From NCBI GenBank assembly GCA_946479895.1, contig CAMLHT010000067.1:1-15615 (forward strand): DNA of 15,615 nucleotides. The letters run 5' to 3'. The translations under genes and the position numbers were made by a program. The notes beneath the pieces are model-generated. The model was not told the origin of the DNA, made no database searches, and saw only the letters and a program-made list of their open reading frames with translations. Within the stretch, counting starts at the first letter, position 1; every line of letters starts with the position of its first letter. Below are positions 8,934 to 15,615 of the stretch, piece after piece. The stretch comes from an uncultured Gemmatimonadota bacterium (GTDB taxonomy: Bacteria > Gemmatimonadota > Gemmatimonadetes > Gemmatimonadales > Gemmatimonadaceae).

Positions 8934-10280
8934 ATGGCACAGGCAGGCGGAGCACTACCCGGATTTCGGGATTTCTATCCGGAGCAATTCGCGGAGCGGG
9001 CGTACGTCACGAAGGTCTGGCGCGAGGTCGCCCACCGCTACGCGTTCGTCGAGTACGACGGGCCTCCGCTCGAGCCGCTCGACCTCTACACGAAGAAGAG
9101 CGGCGACGAAATCGTGGGGCAGCTCTACAACTTCACGGACAAGGGCGGTCGCGAGGTCTCGCTGCGGCCGGAGATGACGCCGACCCTGGCCCGGATGGTC
9201 GCCGCGCGCGCGAACGCGCTCCGGAAGCCGGTGCGATGGTTCTCCATGCCACAGCTCTTCCGGTACGAACGCCAGCAGCGCGGCCGGCTGCGCGAGCACT
9301 TCCAGCTCAACGTCGACATCATCGGCGAGGCGGACGTCACGGCGGACGCCGAGCTGCTCGCGGTCGCCATCGACATCATGCGGGAGTTCGGGCTGACCCA
9401 CGAGGACGTGCGCGCGCGCGTCTCCGACCGCCGGCTGCTGCGAGCGCTGCTCCGCGGCCTCGGCGTCACCGAGCAGCAGGAACCGGCTGTCTTTGCCGTG
9501 GTGGACAAGATCCACCGCCAGCCGCGGGAGGTCTCGCTGGAGAAGCTGGGCGCCGCCGGCCTGGATTCCAACGCTGCCCGGGGCGTCGTCGAGCTGGTCG
9601 AGACGCCGCGCGCCAGCCTCGCGGACATCGTGGTCAGCGACGCGGTGCCCGGCGCGGCCGGCGTTCTCGCCGATCTCCAGCGGTACATGGACCACCTGAC
9701 CCAGCTTGGCGTTGCCGAGTGGGTTTCGATCGACCTCTCGATCGTGCGCGGCCTGGCCTACTACACGGGCATCGTCTTCGAGCTCTTCGACGCGAAGGGT
9801 GAGCTGCGCGCCATCTGCGGCGGCGGGCGGTACGACAACCTGCTCGGCCAGCTGGGCGGGGTGGACCTGCCGGCGCTGGGTTTCGGCATGGGCGACGTCG
9901 TGCTCACCGAGCTGCTTCGGGACCGCGGCCTCAACGTGACCGTCGATTCGGCGGATTTCTGGGTCGGGGCGGCGAGCGAGGAAGAGGGCGCGAACGTCGT
10001 CCGGACGGCGGCGGCGCTCCGCCGGTCGGGGGCATCGGTGGAGTACGCGCTCCGGCGGCAGCAGATCGGGAAGCAGCGAAAGGCCGCGCAATCGGCCGGG
10101 GTAACGTATTTTGTCACACTCGAAGAGGGCTTCACCCAATCCGGAACCATCCGGGTGGAGGAGCTGGGAGAACGCGTGGAGGGCGCCGGTCCGTCCCCGT
10201 TGATGCGCATGCTCGCGGATCGACCGTCGACCCTCGAAAGCCTGCTGGCAGTCCTGCGCGAGAATCCCGGCATCGCGTGA
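8934..10280 (+). CDS. hisS: Histidine--tRNA ligase
   Basis: Class II aminoacyl-tRNA synthetase charging tRNA-His. It has 448 residues. The start MAQAGGALPGFRDFYPE is directly before the conserved GxRDxxP segment. Motif 2 is RYERQQRGRLREHFQLNVDIIG. The histidine-specific signature RGLAYYTGIVFE contains the expected catalytic Arg (Arg272), and motif 3 is LGFGMGDVVL. The retained histidine signature argues against the non-catalytic paralogue HisZ. The LRPEMTPTLARM segment differs from the LRPEGTA form of E. coli and resembles the form seen in many archaeal, eukaryotic and some bacterial enzymes. The C-terminal anticodon-binding domain runs from about residue 340. It lies 9 bases after folC and 21 bases before proS, giving two class II synthetases in tandem. 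Confidence 0.95.
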   Translation: MAQAGGALPGFRDFYPEQFAERAYVTKVWREVAHRYAFVEYDGPPLEPLDLYTKKSGDEIVGQLYNFTDKGGREVSLRPEMTPTLARMVAARANALRKPVRWFSMPQLFRYERQQRGRLREHFQLNVDIIGEADVTADAELLAVAIDIMREFGLTHEDVRARVSDRRLLRALLRGLGVTEQQEPAVFAVVDKIHRQPREVSLEKLGAAGLDSNAARGVVELVETPRASLADIVVSDAVPGAAGVLADLQRYMDHLTQLGVAEWVSIDLSIVRGLAYYTGIVFELFDAKGELRAICGGGRYDNLLGQLGGVDLPALGFGMGDVVLTELLRDRGLNVTVDSADFWVGAASEEEGANVVRTAAALRRSGASVEYALRRQQIGKQRKAAQSAGVTYFVTLEEGFTQSGTIRVEELGERVEGAGPSPLMRMLADRPSTLESLLAVLRENPGIA

Positions 10281-10301
10281 CCCTCACGATGACCTTGAGA
10301 A

Positions 10302-11771
10302 ATGGCTGACGACAAGAAGCTGACGACCCGGGCCGCTGACTTCAGCGCCTGGTACAACGAAGTGGTGCTGCGGGCCGAGCTGGCGGACTATTCGCCCGTC
10401 CGCGGCTGCATGGTCATCCGCCCCGACGGCTACGGGATCTGGGAGCGCATGCAGCGCACCCTGGATGACATGTTCAAGGAGACGGGGCACCGGAACGCGT
10501 ACTTCCCGCTCTTCATCCCCGAGAGCTTCCTGAAGAAGGAAGCGCAGCACGTCGAAGGCTTCGCGCCGGAGACGGCGGTCGTCACGCACGGCGGCGGGAA
10601 GAAGCTCGACGAGCCCCTGATCGTCCGGCCGACGTCCGAGACGATCATCTACCACATGTTCGCCAAGTGGGTCCAGAGCTATCGGGACCTGCCGCTGCTC
10701 ATCAACCAGTGGGCGAACGTGGTCCGGTGGGAGATGCGCACGCGCCTCTTCCTCCGGACCCTCGAGTTCCTCTGGCAGGAGGGCCACACGGCCCACGCCA
10801 CCCACGAGGAGGCGGAAGAGGAGGCGCGCCGCATGCTCGGCGTCTACCGCGACTTCATGGAAGGCTGGATGGCGATGCCCGTCATCACCGGCCAGAAGAC
10901 GAACTCGGAGCGATTCGCCGGCGCGCTGAAGACCTACTCCTGCGAAGCGATGATGCAGGACAACAAGGCGCTCCAGGCGGGAACGTCGCACGACCTCGGG
11001 CAGAACTTCTCGAAGGCGTTCGACCTCAAGTTCCAGACGGAGACGGGCGGGGAAGACTTCGCCTGGAACACGAGCTGGGGAGTCTCGACGCGCCTGATCG
11101 GCGGGCTCGTGATGACGCACGGCGACGACAATGGCCTGCGGGTGCCGCCGCTGCTGGCGCCCACGGAGATCGTGATCGTCCCGATCTACCGCAGCGACGA
11201 GGAGCGGGCGACCGTGCTCGAGGCGGCCGACAAGATCGTCTCCGACCTGCGGGAGTGGGAGCGCCGCGGTCCGGGGGCGCTGCGCATCCACATCGACCGG
11301 CGCGACGGCATGAAGCCCGGCGCGAAGTACTACGAGTGGGAGATGCGCGGCGTGCCGCTGCGGATGGAGATCGGCCCCCGCGACCTGGCCAACAACCAGG
11401 CCGTGCTCGTCCGCCGCGACACCCGCGAGAAGACCACGGTGTCGCTCGACATCATCGCCGAGGAAGCGGCGGAGATCCTCCAGCGCATCCAGGACGACAT
11501 GCTGGAGACGGCGCGCGACCGGCGGGAGAAGAACAGCAAGCGCGGGAAGATCAGCTACGACGACTTCAAGGCGCTGATGGACGGCCCCGGCGGATTCGTG
11601 TACGCCGGGTTCTGCGGCAGCGAGACCTGCGAGCAGGAGATCAAGACCGAGACGAAGGCCACGATCCGTTGCCTCCCCGACGACGAATTCCAGTCCGCCG
11701 TGGCGCCGACGCACTGCCTGAAGTGCGGCAAGCCATCCGTAGCCGAAGCCGTGTGGGCCAAGGCATACTGA
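10302..11771 (+). CDS. proS: Proline--tRNA ligase, archaeal/eukaryotic-type with C-terminal zinc domain
   Basis: Class II synthetase charging tRNA-Pro. It has 489 residues. It lacks the long editing insertion of the E. coli-type enzyme and ends in the extra domain typical of the archaeal/eukaryotic-like group. Visible motifs are FSAWYNEVVLRAELADYSPVRG at the N-terminus, VRPTSETIIYHMFAKWV, motif 2 as RWEMRTRLFLRTLEFLWQEGHTAH, and AGTSHDLGQNFSKAFDL. Motif 3 lies in WGVSTRLIGGLVMTHGDDNGLRVPP, followed by the anticodon-binding start LAPTEIVIVPIY. The tail has Cys438-x4-Cys443 and Cys472-x2-Cys475 as likely zinc ligands, and ends in Tyr489 as is common for this type. The stop at 11769-11771 is overlapped by the probable lysA start. 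Confidence 0.97.
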   Translation: MADDKKLTTRAADFSAWYNEVVLRAELADYSPVRGCMVIRPDGYGIWERMQRTLDDMFKETGHRNAYFPLFIPESFLKKEAQHVEGFAPETAVVTHGGGKKLDEPLIVRPTSETIIYHMFAKWVQSYRDLPLLINQWANVVRWEMRTRLFLRTLEFLWQEGHTAHATHEEAEEEARRMLGVYRDFMEGWMAMPVITGQKTNSERFAGALKTYSCEAMMQDNKALQAGTSHDLGQNFSKAFDLKFQTETGGEDFAWNTSWGVSTRLIGGLVMTHGDDNGLRVPPLLAPTEIVIVPIYRSDEERATVLEAADKIVSDLREWERRGPGALRIHIDRRDGMKPGAKYYEWEMRGVPLRMEIGPRDLANNQAVLVRRDTREKTTVSLDIIAEEAAEILQRIQDDMLETARDRREKNSKRGKISYDDFKALMDGPGGFVYAGFCGSETCEQEIKTETKATIRCLPDDEFQSAVAPTHCLKCGKPSVAEAVWAKAY

Positions 11772-13033
11772 AGTCGGGATTCCCTCGCATCGAGGGCGAG
11801 CTGCACTGCGAGGGAGTCCGGCTGTCGGCGATCGCCGGCGCCGCCGGGACTCCCGTGTACGTGTACAGCGCGGACACGATTCGCGACCGGTACCGGCGTC
11901 TCGACGAGGCGCTGGCGGGCATTCCGCATCGGCTGCACTACACGCTGAAGGCGAACTCGAACCGCGCGCTCCTGCGCGTGGCGCGCGAGATGGGCGCGGG
12001 CGCCGACGTCGTCTCGGGCGGCGAGCTGCACCGGGCGCTGGACGCCGGCTTCCGGCCGGACGAGATCATCTTCGGCGGGGTCGGCAAGACCGACATGGAG
12101 CTGCGCGAGGGCATCGCGGCGGGCGTCCTCCTCATCAACGTCGAATCGGATGCCGAGCTGCGGGCGATCGATCGCATCGCCGGGGAGCTGGGGCGCGTCG
12201 CGCCGGTGGGCATCCGCGTGAACCCCGAGGTCTCGCTCGAGGCGGCGCACGACTACATCAAGACCGGCCAGAAGGGGAGCAAGTTCGGGATCCCGTACGA
12301 GGACGTCATCCCGGTGGCGAAGGCGGCCCTCGGAATGAAGAACGTCCGTCTCGTCGGGCTCGACATGCACCTCGGGTCGCAGCTCAGCCGGATCGAGCCC
12401 TATCGCGTCGGCACCGAGCGTCTCCTGCGCCTCACGAGCGAGCTGCGCGCCCTCGGCGCGCGCGACCTCGCATACCTGGACATCGGCGGCGGACTCGGCG
12501 TGCGCTACGACTCGGAGCAGCCGCCCGACCTCGACGCCTTCGCCCGGATCATCGGACCGATGGTGAAGGAGAGCGGCCTGACGCTGGTGATGGAGCCGGG
12601 CCGGTTCATCATCGGCAACTCGGGCGCCCTCGTCTCACGGGTGCTCTATCGGAAGACGAGCGGGGGGAAGTCCTACGTCGTCGCCGACGCCGGGATGACC
12701 GAGCTCCTGCGCCCGTCGCACTACGGCGCCTTCCACCGGATCGAGGCCGTCGCGGAGCGGGCCGAGAAGGTGACGGCGGACGTCGTCGGGCCGATCTGCG
12801 AATCCGGGGACTTTCTGGCGCTCGACCGCCCGATTGTGGATGTTCAGGCCGGCGAGCTGATCGCCGTGTTCGACACCGGAGCGTACGGGTACGTCATGTC
12901 GTCCAACTACAACAGCCGGCCGCGCGCCGCCGAAGTGCTCGTCGATGGCAACCGATTCGCGATCGTCACGAACCGCGAGTCGTACGCCGACCTGACGCGG
13001 CTCGAGGTGGACGCGCCGGCGTGGAGGGAGTGA
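11753..13033 (+). CDS. lysA: Diaminopimelate decarboxylase
   Basis: PLP enzyme converting meso-diaminopimelate to L-lysine, the last step of the DAP pathway. The alanine-racemase-like barrel carries the Schiff-base Lys in YTLKANSN (Lys66 from the chosen start). Other motifs are GADVVSGGELHRAL, FGGVGKTDMEL, GLDMHLGSQ, the phosphate-binding glycine stretch DIGGGLGVRY, MEPGRFI, CESGD and GAYGYVMSSNYN. The start is uncertain: no ATG exists in frame near the conserved N-terminus. GTG 11753 gives 426 residues and a 19-base overlap with proS; CTG 11768, with AAGG five bases upstream, would give a TGA-overlapping start. Open frame continues upstream to 10667, but that lies inside proS and is not family-like. 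The stop abuts the next ATG. Confidence 0.93.
   Translation: MGQGILKSGFPRIEGELHCEGVRLSAIAGAAGTPVYVYSADTIRDRYRRLDEALAGIPHRLHYTLKANSNRALLRVAREMGAGADVVSGGELHRALDAGFRPDEIIFGGVGKTDMELREGIAAGVLLINVESDAELRAIDRIAGELGRVAPVGIRVNPEVSLEAAHDYIKTGQKGSKFGIPYEDVIPVAKAALGMKNVRLVGLDMHLGSQLSRIEPYRVGTERLLRLTSELRALGARDLAYLDIGGGLGVRYDSEQPPDLDAFARIIGPMVKESGLTLVMEPGRFIIGNSGALVSRVLYRKTSGGKSYVVADAGMTELLRPSHYGAFHRIEAVAERAEKVTADVVGPICESGDFLALDRPIVDVQAGELIAVFDTGAYGYVMSSNYNSRPRAAEVLVDGNRFAIVTNRESYADLTRLEVDAPAWRE
13023..13030 (+). promoter_or_regulatory. Strong Shine-Dalgarno for the phosphodiesterase gene
   Basis: GGAGGGAG lies within the last codons of lysA, three bases before ATG 13034. It is the clearest ribosome-binding site in the window and fixes the start of the next gene. 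Its position in lysA suggests coupled translation. Confidence 0.65.
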
Positions 13034-13543
13034 ATGCGCGTTGGTCTCATGTCGGACAGCCATGACCGTGTGCCGGCGGTCGCCGCCTTCCTGAAGCAGA
13101 TGCAGGAGGCCGGCATCGGCCTCGTGCTGCACGCGGGTGACTTCTGCGCCCCGTTCGCCCTCGATCCGTTCGAGGCGGCGCACATGTCCATGGCCGGCGT
13201 CTTCGGAAAGAACGACGCCGACCTGGAGAGCCTCCGCGCGCGGGCCGGCCGGGCCATCGGCCTCGAGCTGTTCGAGTCGCCCCACAGCTTCGAGATCGGG
13301 GGACGCCGCATCCTCCTCGTCCACGACATCGCCGACATCCCCGAGCACTCGCTGGAGTCGCACGAGATCGTGGTGCACGGGCACAGCCACAAGCAGGAAA
13401 TGAAGACCCGCGGCGAGACGCTCATCGTGAATCCGGGCGAGGCCTGCGGGTGGGTGAACGGCGTCCCGACGGCGGCGATCCTCGACCTCGACGCCCGGAG
13501 CGTGGAATTCCTCACGCTTTCCGGGCCGCAGTGGAAATTTTAG
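13034..13543 (+). CDS. YfcE/MJ0936-family metallophosphoesterase
   Basis: Small calcineurin-like phosphodiesterase of 169 residues, the normal length for this single-domain family. Dinuclear metal ligands are all visible: Asp8 and His10 in MSDSHD, Asp37 in HAGDF, Asn in FGKNDAD (the GNxD-type motif), His in LLVHDIAD, and the paired histidines in VVHGHSHKQE. NPGEACG follows, as in the family. The physiological substrate of most members is unknown (in vitro they hydrolyse phosphodiesters), so no gene symbol is given. It starts immediately after the lysA stop with no gap, so it is probably cotranscribed. A perfect palindrome begins directly after its stop. Confidence 0.92.
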   Translation: MRVGLMSDSHDRVPAVAAFLKQMQEAGIGLVLHAGDFCAPFALDPFEAAHMSMAGVFGKNDADLESLRARAGRAIGLELFESPHSFEIGGRRILLVHDIADIPEHSLESHEIVVHGHSHKQEMKTRGETLIVNPGEACGWVNGVPTAAILDLDARSVEFLTLSGPQWKF

Positions 13544-13614
13544 CGTCATCCTGAGCGAAGCGAGGGATCTGCTTATCCCGCACAAGCAGATCCCTCGCTT
13601 CGCTCAGGATGACG
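13544..13614. repeat. Perfect 31-bp palindrome, GTCATCCTGAGCGAAGCGA-type intergenic repeat
   Basis: The left arm 13544-13574 and right arm 13584-13614 are exact reverse complements over 31 bp, with a 9-base loop (ATCCCGCAC). The core CATCCTGAGCGAAGCGA..GGATCTG is one I recognise from memory as a very common intergenic repeat in Acidobacteriota, Gemmatimonadota, Chloroflexota and related genomes, where it also yields spurious short proteins containing HPERSEGS. Here it begins on the base after the phosphodiesterase stop and ends 10 bases before the guaA ATG. No T-tract follows. It is best seen as a REP-like element that may also act as a terminator or mRNA stabiliser. Confidence 0.92.
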
Positions 13615-13619
13615 GCGGA
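13614..13619 (+). promoter_or_regulatory. Candidate Shine-Dalgarno of guaA, touching the palindrome
   Basis: GGCGGA lies 5 bases before ATG 13625. Its first G is the last paired base of the 31-bp palindrome, so a folded leader hairpin would sit directly against the ribosome-binding site. Confidence 0.45.
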
Positions 13620-13624
13620 AATAC

Positions 13625-15169
13625 ATGACCTCACGCATCCTGATCCTCGACTTCGGTTCGCAGTTCACCCAGCTGATCGCGCGGCGCGTGCGCGAGGCCC
13701 GGGTCTTCTCCGAGATCCATCCCCATACCCGGAGCGTGGAGTGGATCCGCGAGTGGAAGCCGACCGGCATCATCCTCAGCGGCGGCCCGAATTCGGTCTA
13801 TGACCAGGACGCCCCGACCGCCGACGCCGCGATCCTCGACATCGCCCCGGTCCTCGGCATCTGCTACGGCATGCAGCTCATCGCCCAGATCCAGGGCGGC
13901 AAGGTCGTCGGCGCCGGCCGCCGCGAGTACGGCCGCGCCGAGCTGCACGTCGAGGAGACCGCGGGGCTGTTCGAGGGATTCCGGAAGACCGACAGCGTCG
14001 GCGTCTGGATGAGTCACGGCGATCACGTGGACGTCGCGCCGCCCGGCTACGTCGTCACCGCGTCGAGCCCCAGCGTTCCCGTCGCCGCCATCCGGCACGA
14101 GACGAAGCCCATCCACGGCGTCCAGTTCCACTGCGAGGTGTCGCACACCCCGCGCGGTGGCGAGATGATCTCGAACTTCCTGTTCAACGTCTGCAAGGCG
14201 GAGCCCAGCTGGACCCCGGGCGCCTTCGTGGATTCGGAGATCGCGCGCGTCCGTGAGCTCGTCGGCGACCGGCGGGTCATCTGCGGCCTGTCCGGGGGCG
14301 TGGATTCCTCGGTGGCCGCGGCGCTGGTGCACCGCGCGATCGGCGACCAGCTCACCTGCATCTTCGTCGACACGGGCCTGCTCCGGCAGAATGAGCGCGA
14401 GCAGGTCGAGCGCACGTTCAAGGCGAACATGGGCATCCCGCTCGTCACCGTCGACGCATCGGACCGGTTCTTCAAGGCGCTCGAGGGGATCGCGGAGCCC
14501 GAGGCCAAGCGCAAGGCGATCGGCCACGCGTTCATCGACGTCTTCGAGGAAGCGACGAGCGACGTGGGGAAGGGAGCCGACTTCCTGGTGCAGGGCACGC
14601 TGTATCCGGACGTGATCGAGTCGGTGTCGCCGCGCGGCGGCCCGTCGGTGACGATCAAGACGCACCACAACGTCGGCGGCCTCAAGCCCGACATGAAGTT
14701 CAAGCTGATCGAGCCGCTGCGGGAGCTGTTCAAGGACGAGGTGCGCAACGTCGGTCGCGAGCTGGGCCTGCCCGAGGAGATGGTCGGGCGGCATCCGTTC
14801 CCCGGCCCGGGCCTCGGCATCCGCGTGCTCGGCGAAGTCGATCGCGAGAAGGTGGCCGTGCTCCAGAAGGCGGACGCCATCTATCTCGAGGAGATTCGCG
14901 AGGCGAACCTCTACAACGAGATCTGGCAGGCCTTCGCCGTGCTGCTGCCGGTTCGCGCCGTCGGCAACATGGGCGACTTCCGCACCTACGAGAACGTGCT
15001 CGCCCTGCGGGCGGTGACGAGCGTCGACGGCATGACGGCCGACTGGTTCCAGTTCCCGCACGACGTGCTCGGGCGCATCTCGAATCGCATCATCAACGAG
15101 GTGCGCGGGATCAATCGCGTCGTGTACGACGTCAGCTCGAAGCCCCCGGCCACCATCGAGTGGGAATGA
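13625..15169 (+). CDS. guaA: GMP synthase (glutamine-hydrolysing)
   Basis: Converts XMP, ATP and glutamine to GMP. It has 514 residues, normal for the fused two-domain enzyme. The N-terminal class I amidotransferase domain (about 1-200) starts [20 protein letters not shown]. It has the nucleophile Cys80 in GICYGMQ and the His169/Glu171 pair in [14 protein letters not shown]. The residue between them is Cys170, where the family nearly always has Pro. The ATP-pyrophosphatase domain has the P-loop [11 protein letters not shown] (Ser223 onward) and [11 protein letters not shown]. The C-terminal dimerisation/XMP-binding part shows [23 protein letters not shown] [32 protein letters not shown] and the terminal [14 protein letters not shown] 13625 is the family start. 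No space for an independent promoter is left between the palindrome and the gene. Confidence 0.97.
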   Translation: MTSRILILDFGSQFTQLIARRVREARVFSEIHPHTRSVEWIREWKPTGIILSGGPNSVYDQDAPTADAAILDIAPVLGICYGMQLIAQIQGGKVVGAGRREYGRAELHVEETAGLFEGFRKTDSVGVWMSHGDHVDVAPPGYVVTASSPSVPVAAIRHETKPIHGVQFHCEVSHTPRGGEMISNFLFNVCKAEPSWTPGAFVDSEIARVRELVGDRRVICGLSGGVDSSVAAALVHRAIGDQLTCIFVDTGLLRQNEREQVERTFKANMGIPLVTVDASDRFFKALEGIAEPEAKRKAIGHAFIDVFEEATSDVGKGADFLVQGTLYPDVIESVSPRGGPSVTIKTHHNVGGLKPDMKFKLIEPLRELFKDEVRNVGRELGLPEEMVGRHPFPGPGLGIRVLGEVDREKVAVLQKADAIYLEEIREANLYNEIWQAFAVLLPVRAVGNMGDFRTYENVLALRAVTSVDGMTADWFQFPHDVLGRISNRIINEVRGINRVVYDVSSKPPATIEWE

Positions 15170-15170
15170 A

Positions 15171-15615
15171 ATGAGGCTCACCCGCGCCCGCGACGCATCC
15201 GCGCCCCTGGAGCCCGGGCCGATCGCGACCGGGCGCCGATGGGACCTGGAGTGCCTCAACTGCGGCGCGCGGCTGCATGGCCAGTTCTGCTCGGATTGCG
15301 GCCAGCGCGCCGTCCCGCCGCATCCCTCGGTGCGCGAGCTGGTCGGAGACGCGGTCTCCGAATTCAGCGGATGGGACGGCAAGTTCGCCGAGACGGTCCG
15401 CACGCTGCTTGGGAAGCCGGGGGAGCTGACGCGGCAATGGCTCGAGGGCCGGCGCGCGCACTTCATCTCCCCGCTCCGGCTGTATCTCACGGCGAGCCTC
15501 CTGTTCTTCGTGGTGCAGGCTGCCGCGCCGGAGCTCGGAAGCCGGAGGAACGTCGAGATCACCACGCCCGGCCAGAGCAGTCCGGAGCGGGTCGCCGCGG
15601 CGGCCACGAAGACCA
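15171..15615 (+). CDS. DUF3667-like zinc-ribbon membrane protein, N-terminal part (3' end outside window)
   Basis: An open frame from ATG 15171, one base after the guaA stop, continues through the window end (148 complete codons). The N-terminus holds a zinc ribbon CLNC (Cys28, Cys31) and CSDC (Cys40, Cys43, followed by GQRA). After it come a helical stretch (SVRELVGDAVSEFSGWDGKF), the segment ETVRTLLGKPGELTRQWLEG and RRAHFISPLRLYLTASLLFF, which begins a membrane segment at about residues 98-116. The order CxNC...CxxCGQ, then LLxxPGxLTxxxLxGRR, then PLRLYL matches what I recall of the DUF3667 family. Its function is unknown. It is very likely cotranscribed with guaA. Confidence 0.82.
   Translation, partial: MRLTRARDASAPLEPGPIATGRRWDLECLNCGARLHGQFCSDCGQRAVPPHPSVRELVGDAVSEFSGWDGKFAETVRTLLGKPGELTRQWLEGRRAHFISPLRLYLTASLLFFVVQAAAPELGSRRNVEITTPGQSSPERVAAAATKT

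Noticed and set aside
8934..10280. HisZ (regulatory paralogue of HisRS)
   Set aside because: The histidine signature RGLAYYTGIVFE with the catalytic Arg, motif 2 and the anticodon-binding domain are all present, and no hisG is nearby.
10284..11714. 476-codon minus-strand open frame opposite proS
   Set aside because: It is the antisense of a complete ProRS, with compositionally biased residues and no motif. The same applies to the long minus-strand frames opposite mreB, hisS, folC, rodA and accD.
10667..11752. Long N-terminal extension of lysA
   Set aside because: It is the +1 shadow of proS, Arg/Gly/Ala-rich with no family similarity. Decarboxylase homology begins only after about 11780.
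13573..13773. Short minus-strand protein containing HPERSEGS
   Set aside because: Its C-terminal part is the translation of the palindromic repeat and the rest is antisense guaA. This is a known kind of annotation artefact.
13631..15607. 658-codon open frame on the minus strand opposite guaA
   Set aside because: It lies antisense to a full GuaA with all catalytic motifs. Its translation is Arg/Asp/His/Leu-rich in the manner of GC-rich antisense shadows, and no family is recognisable.

Overview
The window is a high-GC bacterial chromosome segment of housekeeping genes. All genes lie on the + strand and are packed tightly, with ATGA or TGATG overlaps or gaps of a few bases. The protein flavour suggests a Gemmatimonadota-type or related environmental bacterium: MreB begins with a short hydrophobic-basic leader, MreC has a long Arg/Asp/Thr/Pro-rich tail, ProRS is of the archaeal/eukaryotic type, and a GTCATCCTGAGCGAAGCGA-type palindrome is present. 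This placement is an inference from remembered patterns, not a measured phylogeny.

Layout. (1) 1-689: C-terminal part of alanine dehydrogenase. (2) 690-925: intergenic region with a hexamer-repeat inverted array that looks like a terminator, then a lower-GC stretch likely to hold the promoter of the next operon. (3) 926-6659: a complete cell-elongation operon mreB-mreC-mreD-mrdA(PBP2)-rodA. It encodes the actin-like scaffold, its membrane partners, the class B transpeptidase and the SEDS glycosyltransferase of the elongasome. (4) 6659-6766: a second inverted repeat built from a GGACGGA-like unit. (5) 6767-13543: accD-folC-hisS-proS-lysA-phosphodiesterase, joining fatty-acid precursor, folate, aminoacyl-tRNA and lysine/meso-DAP supply. 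(6) 13544-13614: a perfect 31-bp palindrome of a widespread intergenic repeat type. (7) 13625-15169: guaA. (8) 15171-end: start of a DUF3667-like membrane protein with an N-terminal zinc ribbon, cut by the window edge.

The genes form two apparent transcription blocks, possibly three if guaA is separate. The mre/mrd/rod block is a single functional module. The accD-to-guaA block is a set of biosynthesis and translation genes with no single shared pathway. No tRNA, rRNA, CRISPR array, insertion sequence, prophage or defence gene is visible.

I do not see a new multi-gene system. The least-explained signal is non-coding: each of the three sizeable intergenic gaps carries a long inverted repeat that starts at, or within about four bases of, the upstream stop codon. 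The three have unrelated sequences but the same architecture. Secondary points are a Cys replacing the usual Pro beside the catalytic His in the GuaA amidotransferase domain, a lysA gene without an ATG start that overlaps proS, and a 31-bp hairpin touching the guaA ribosome-binding region.
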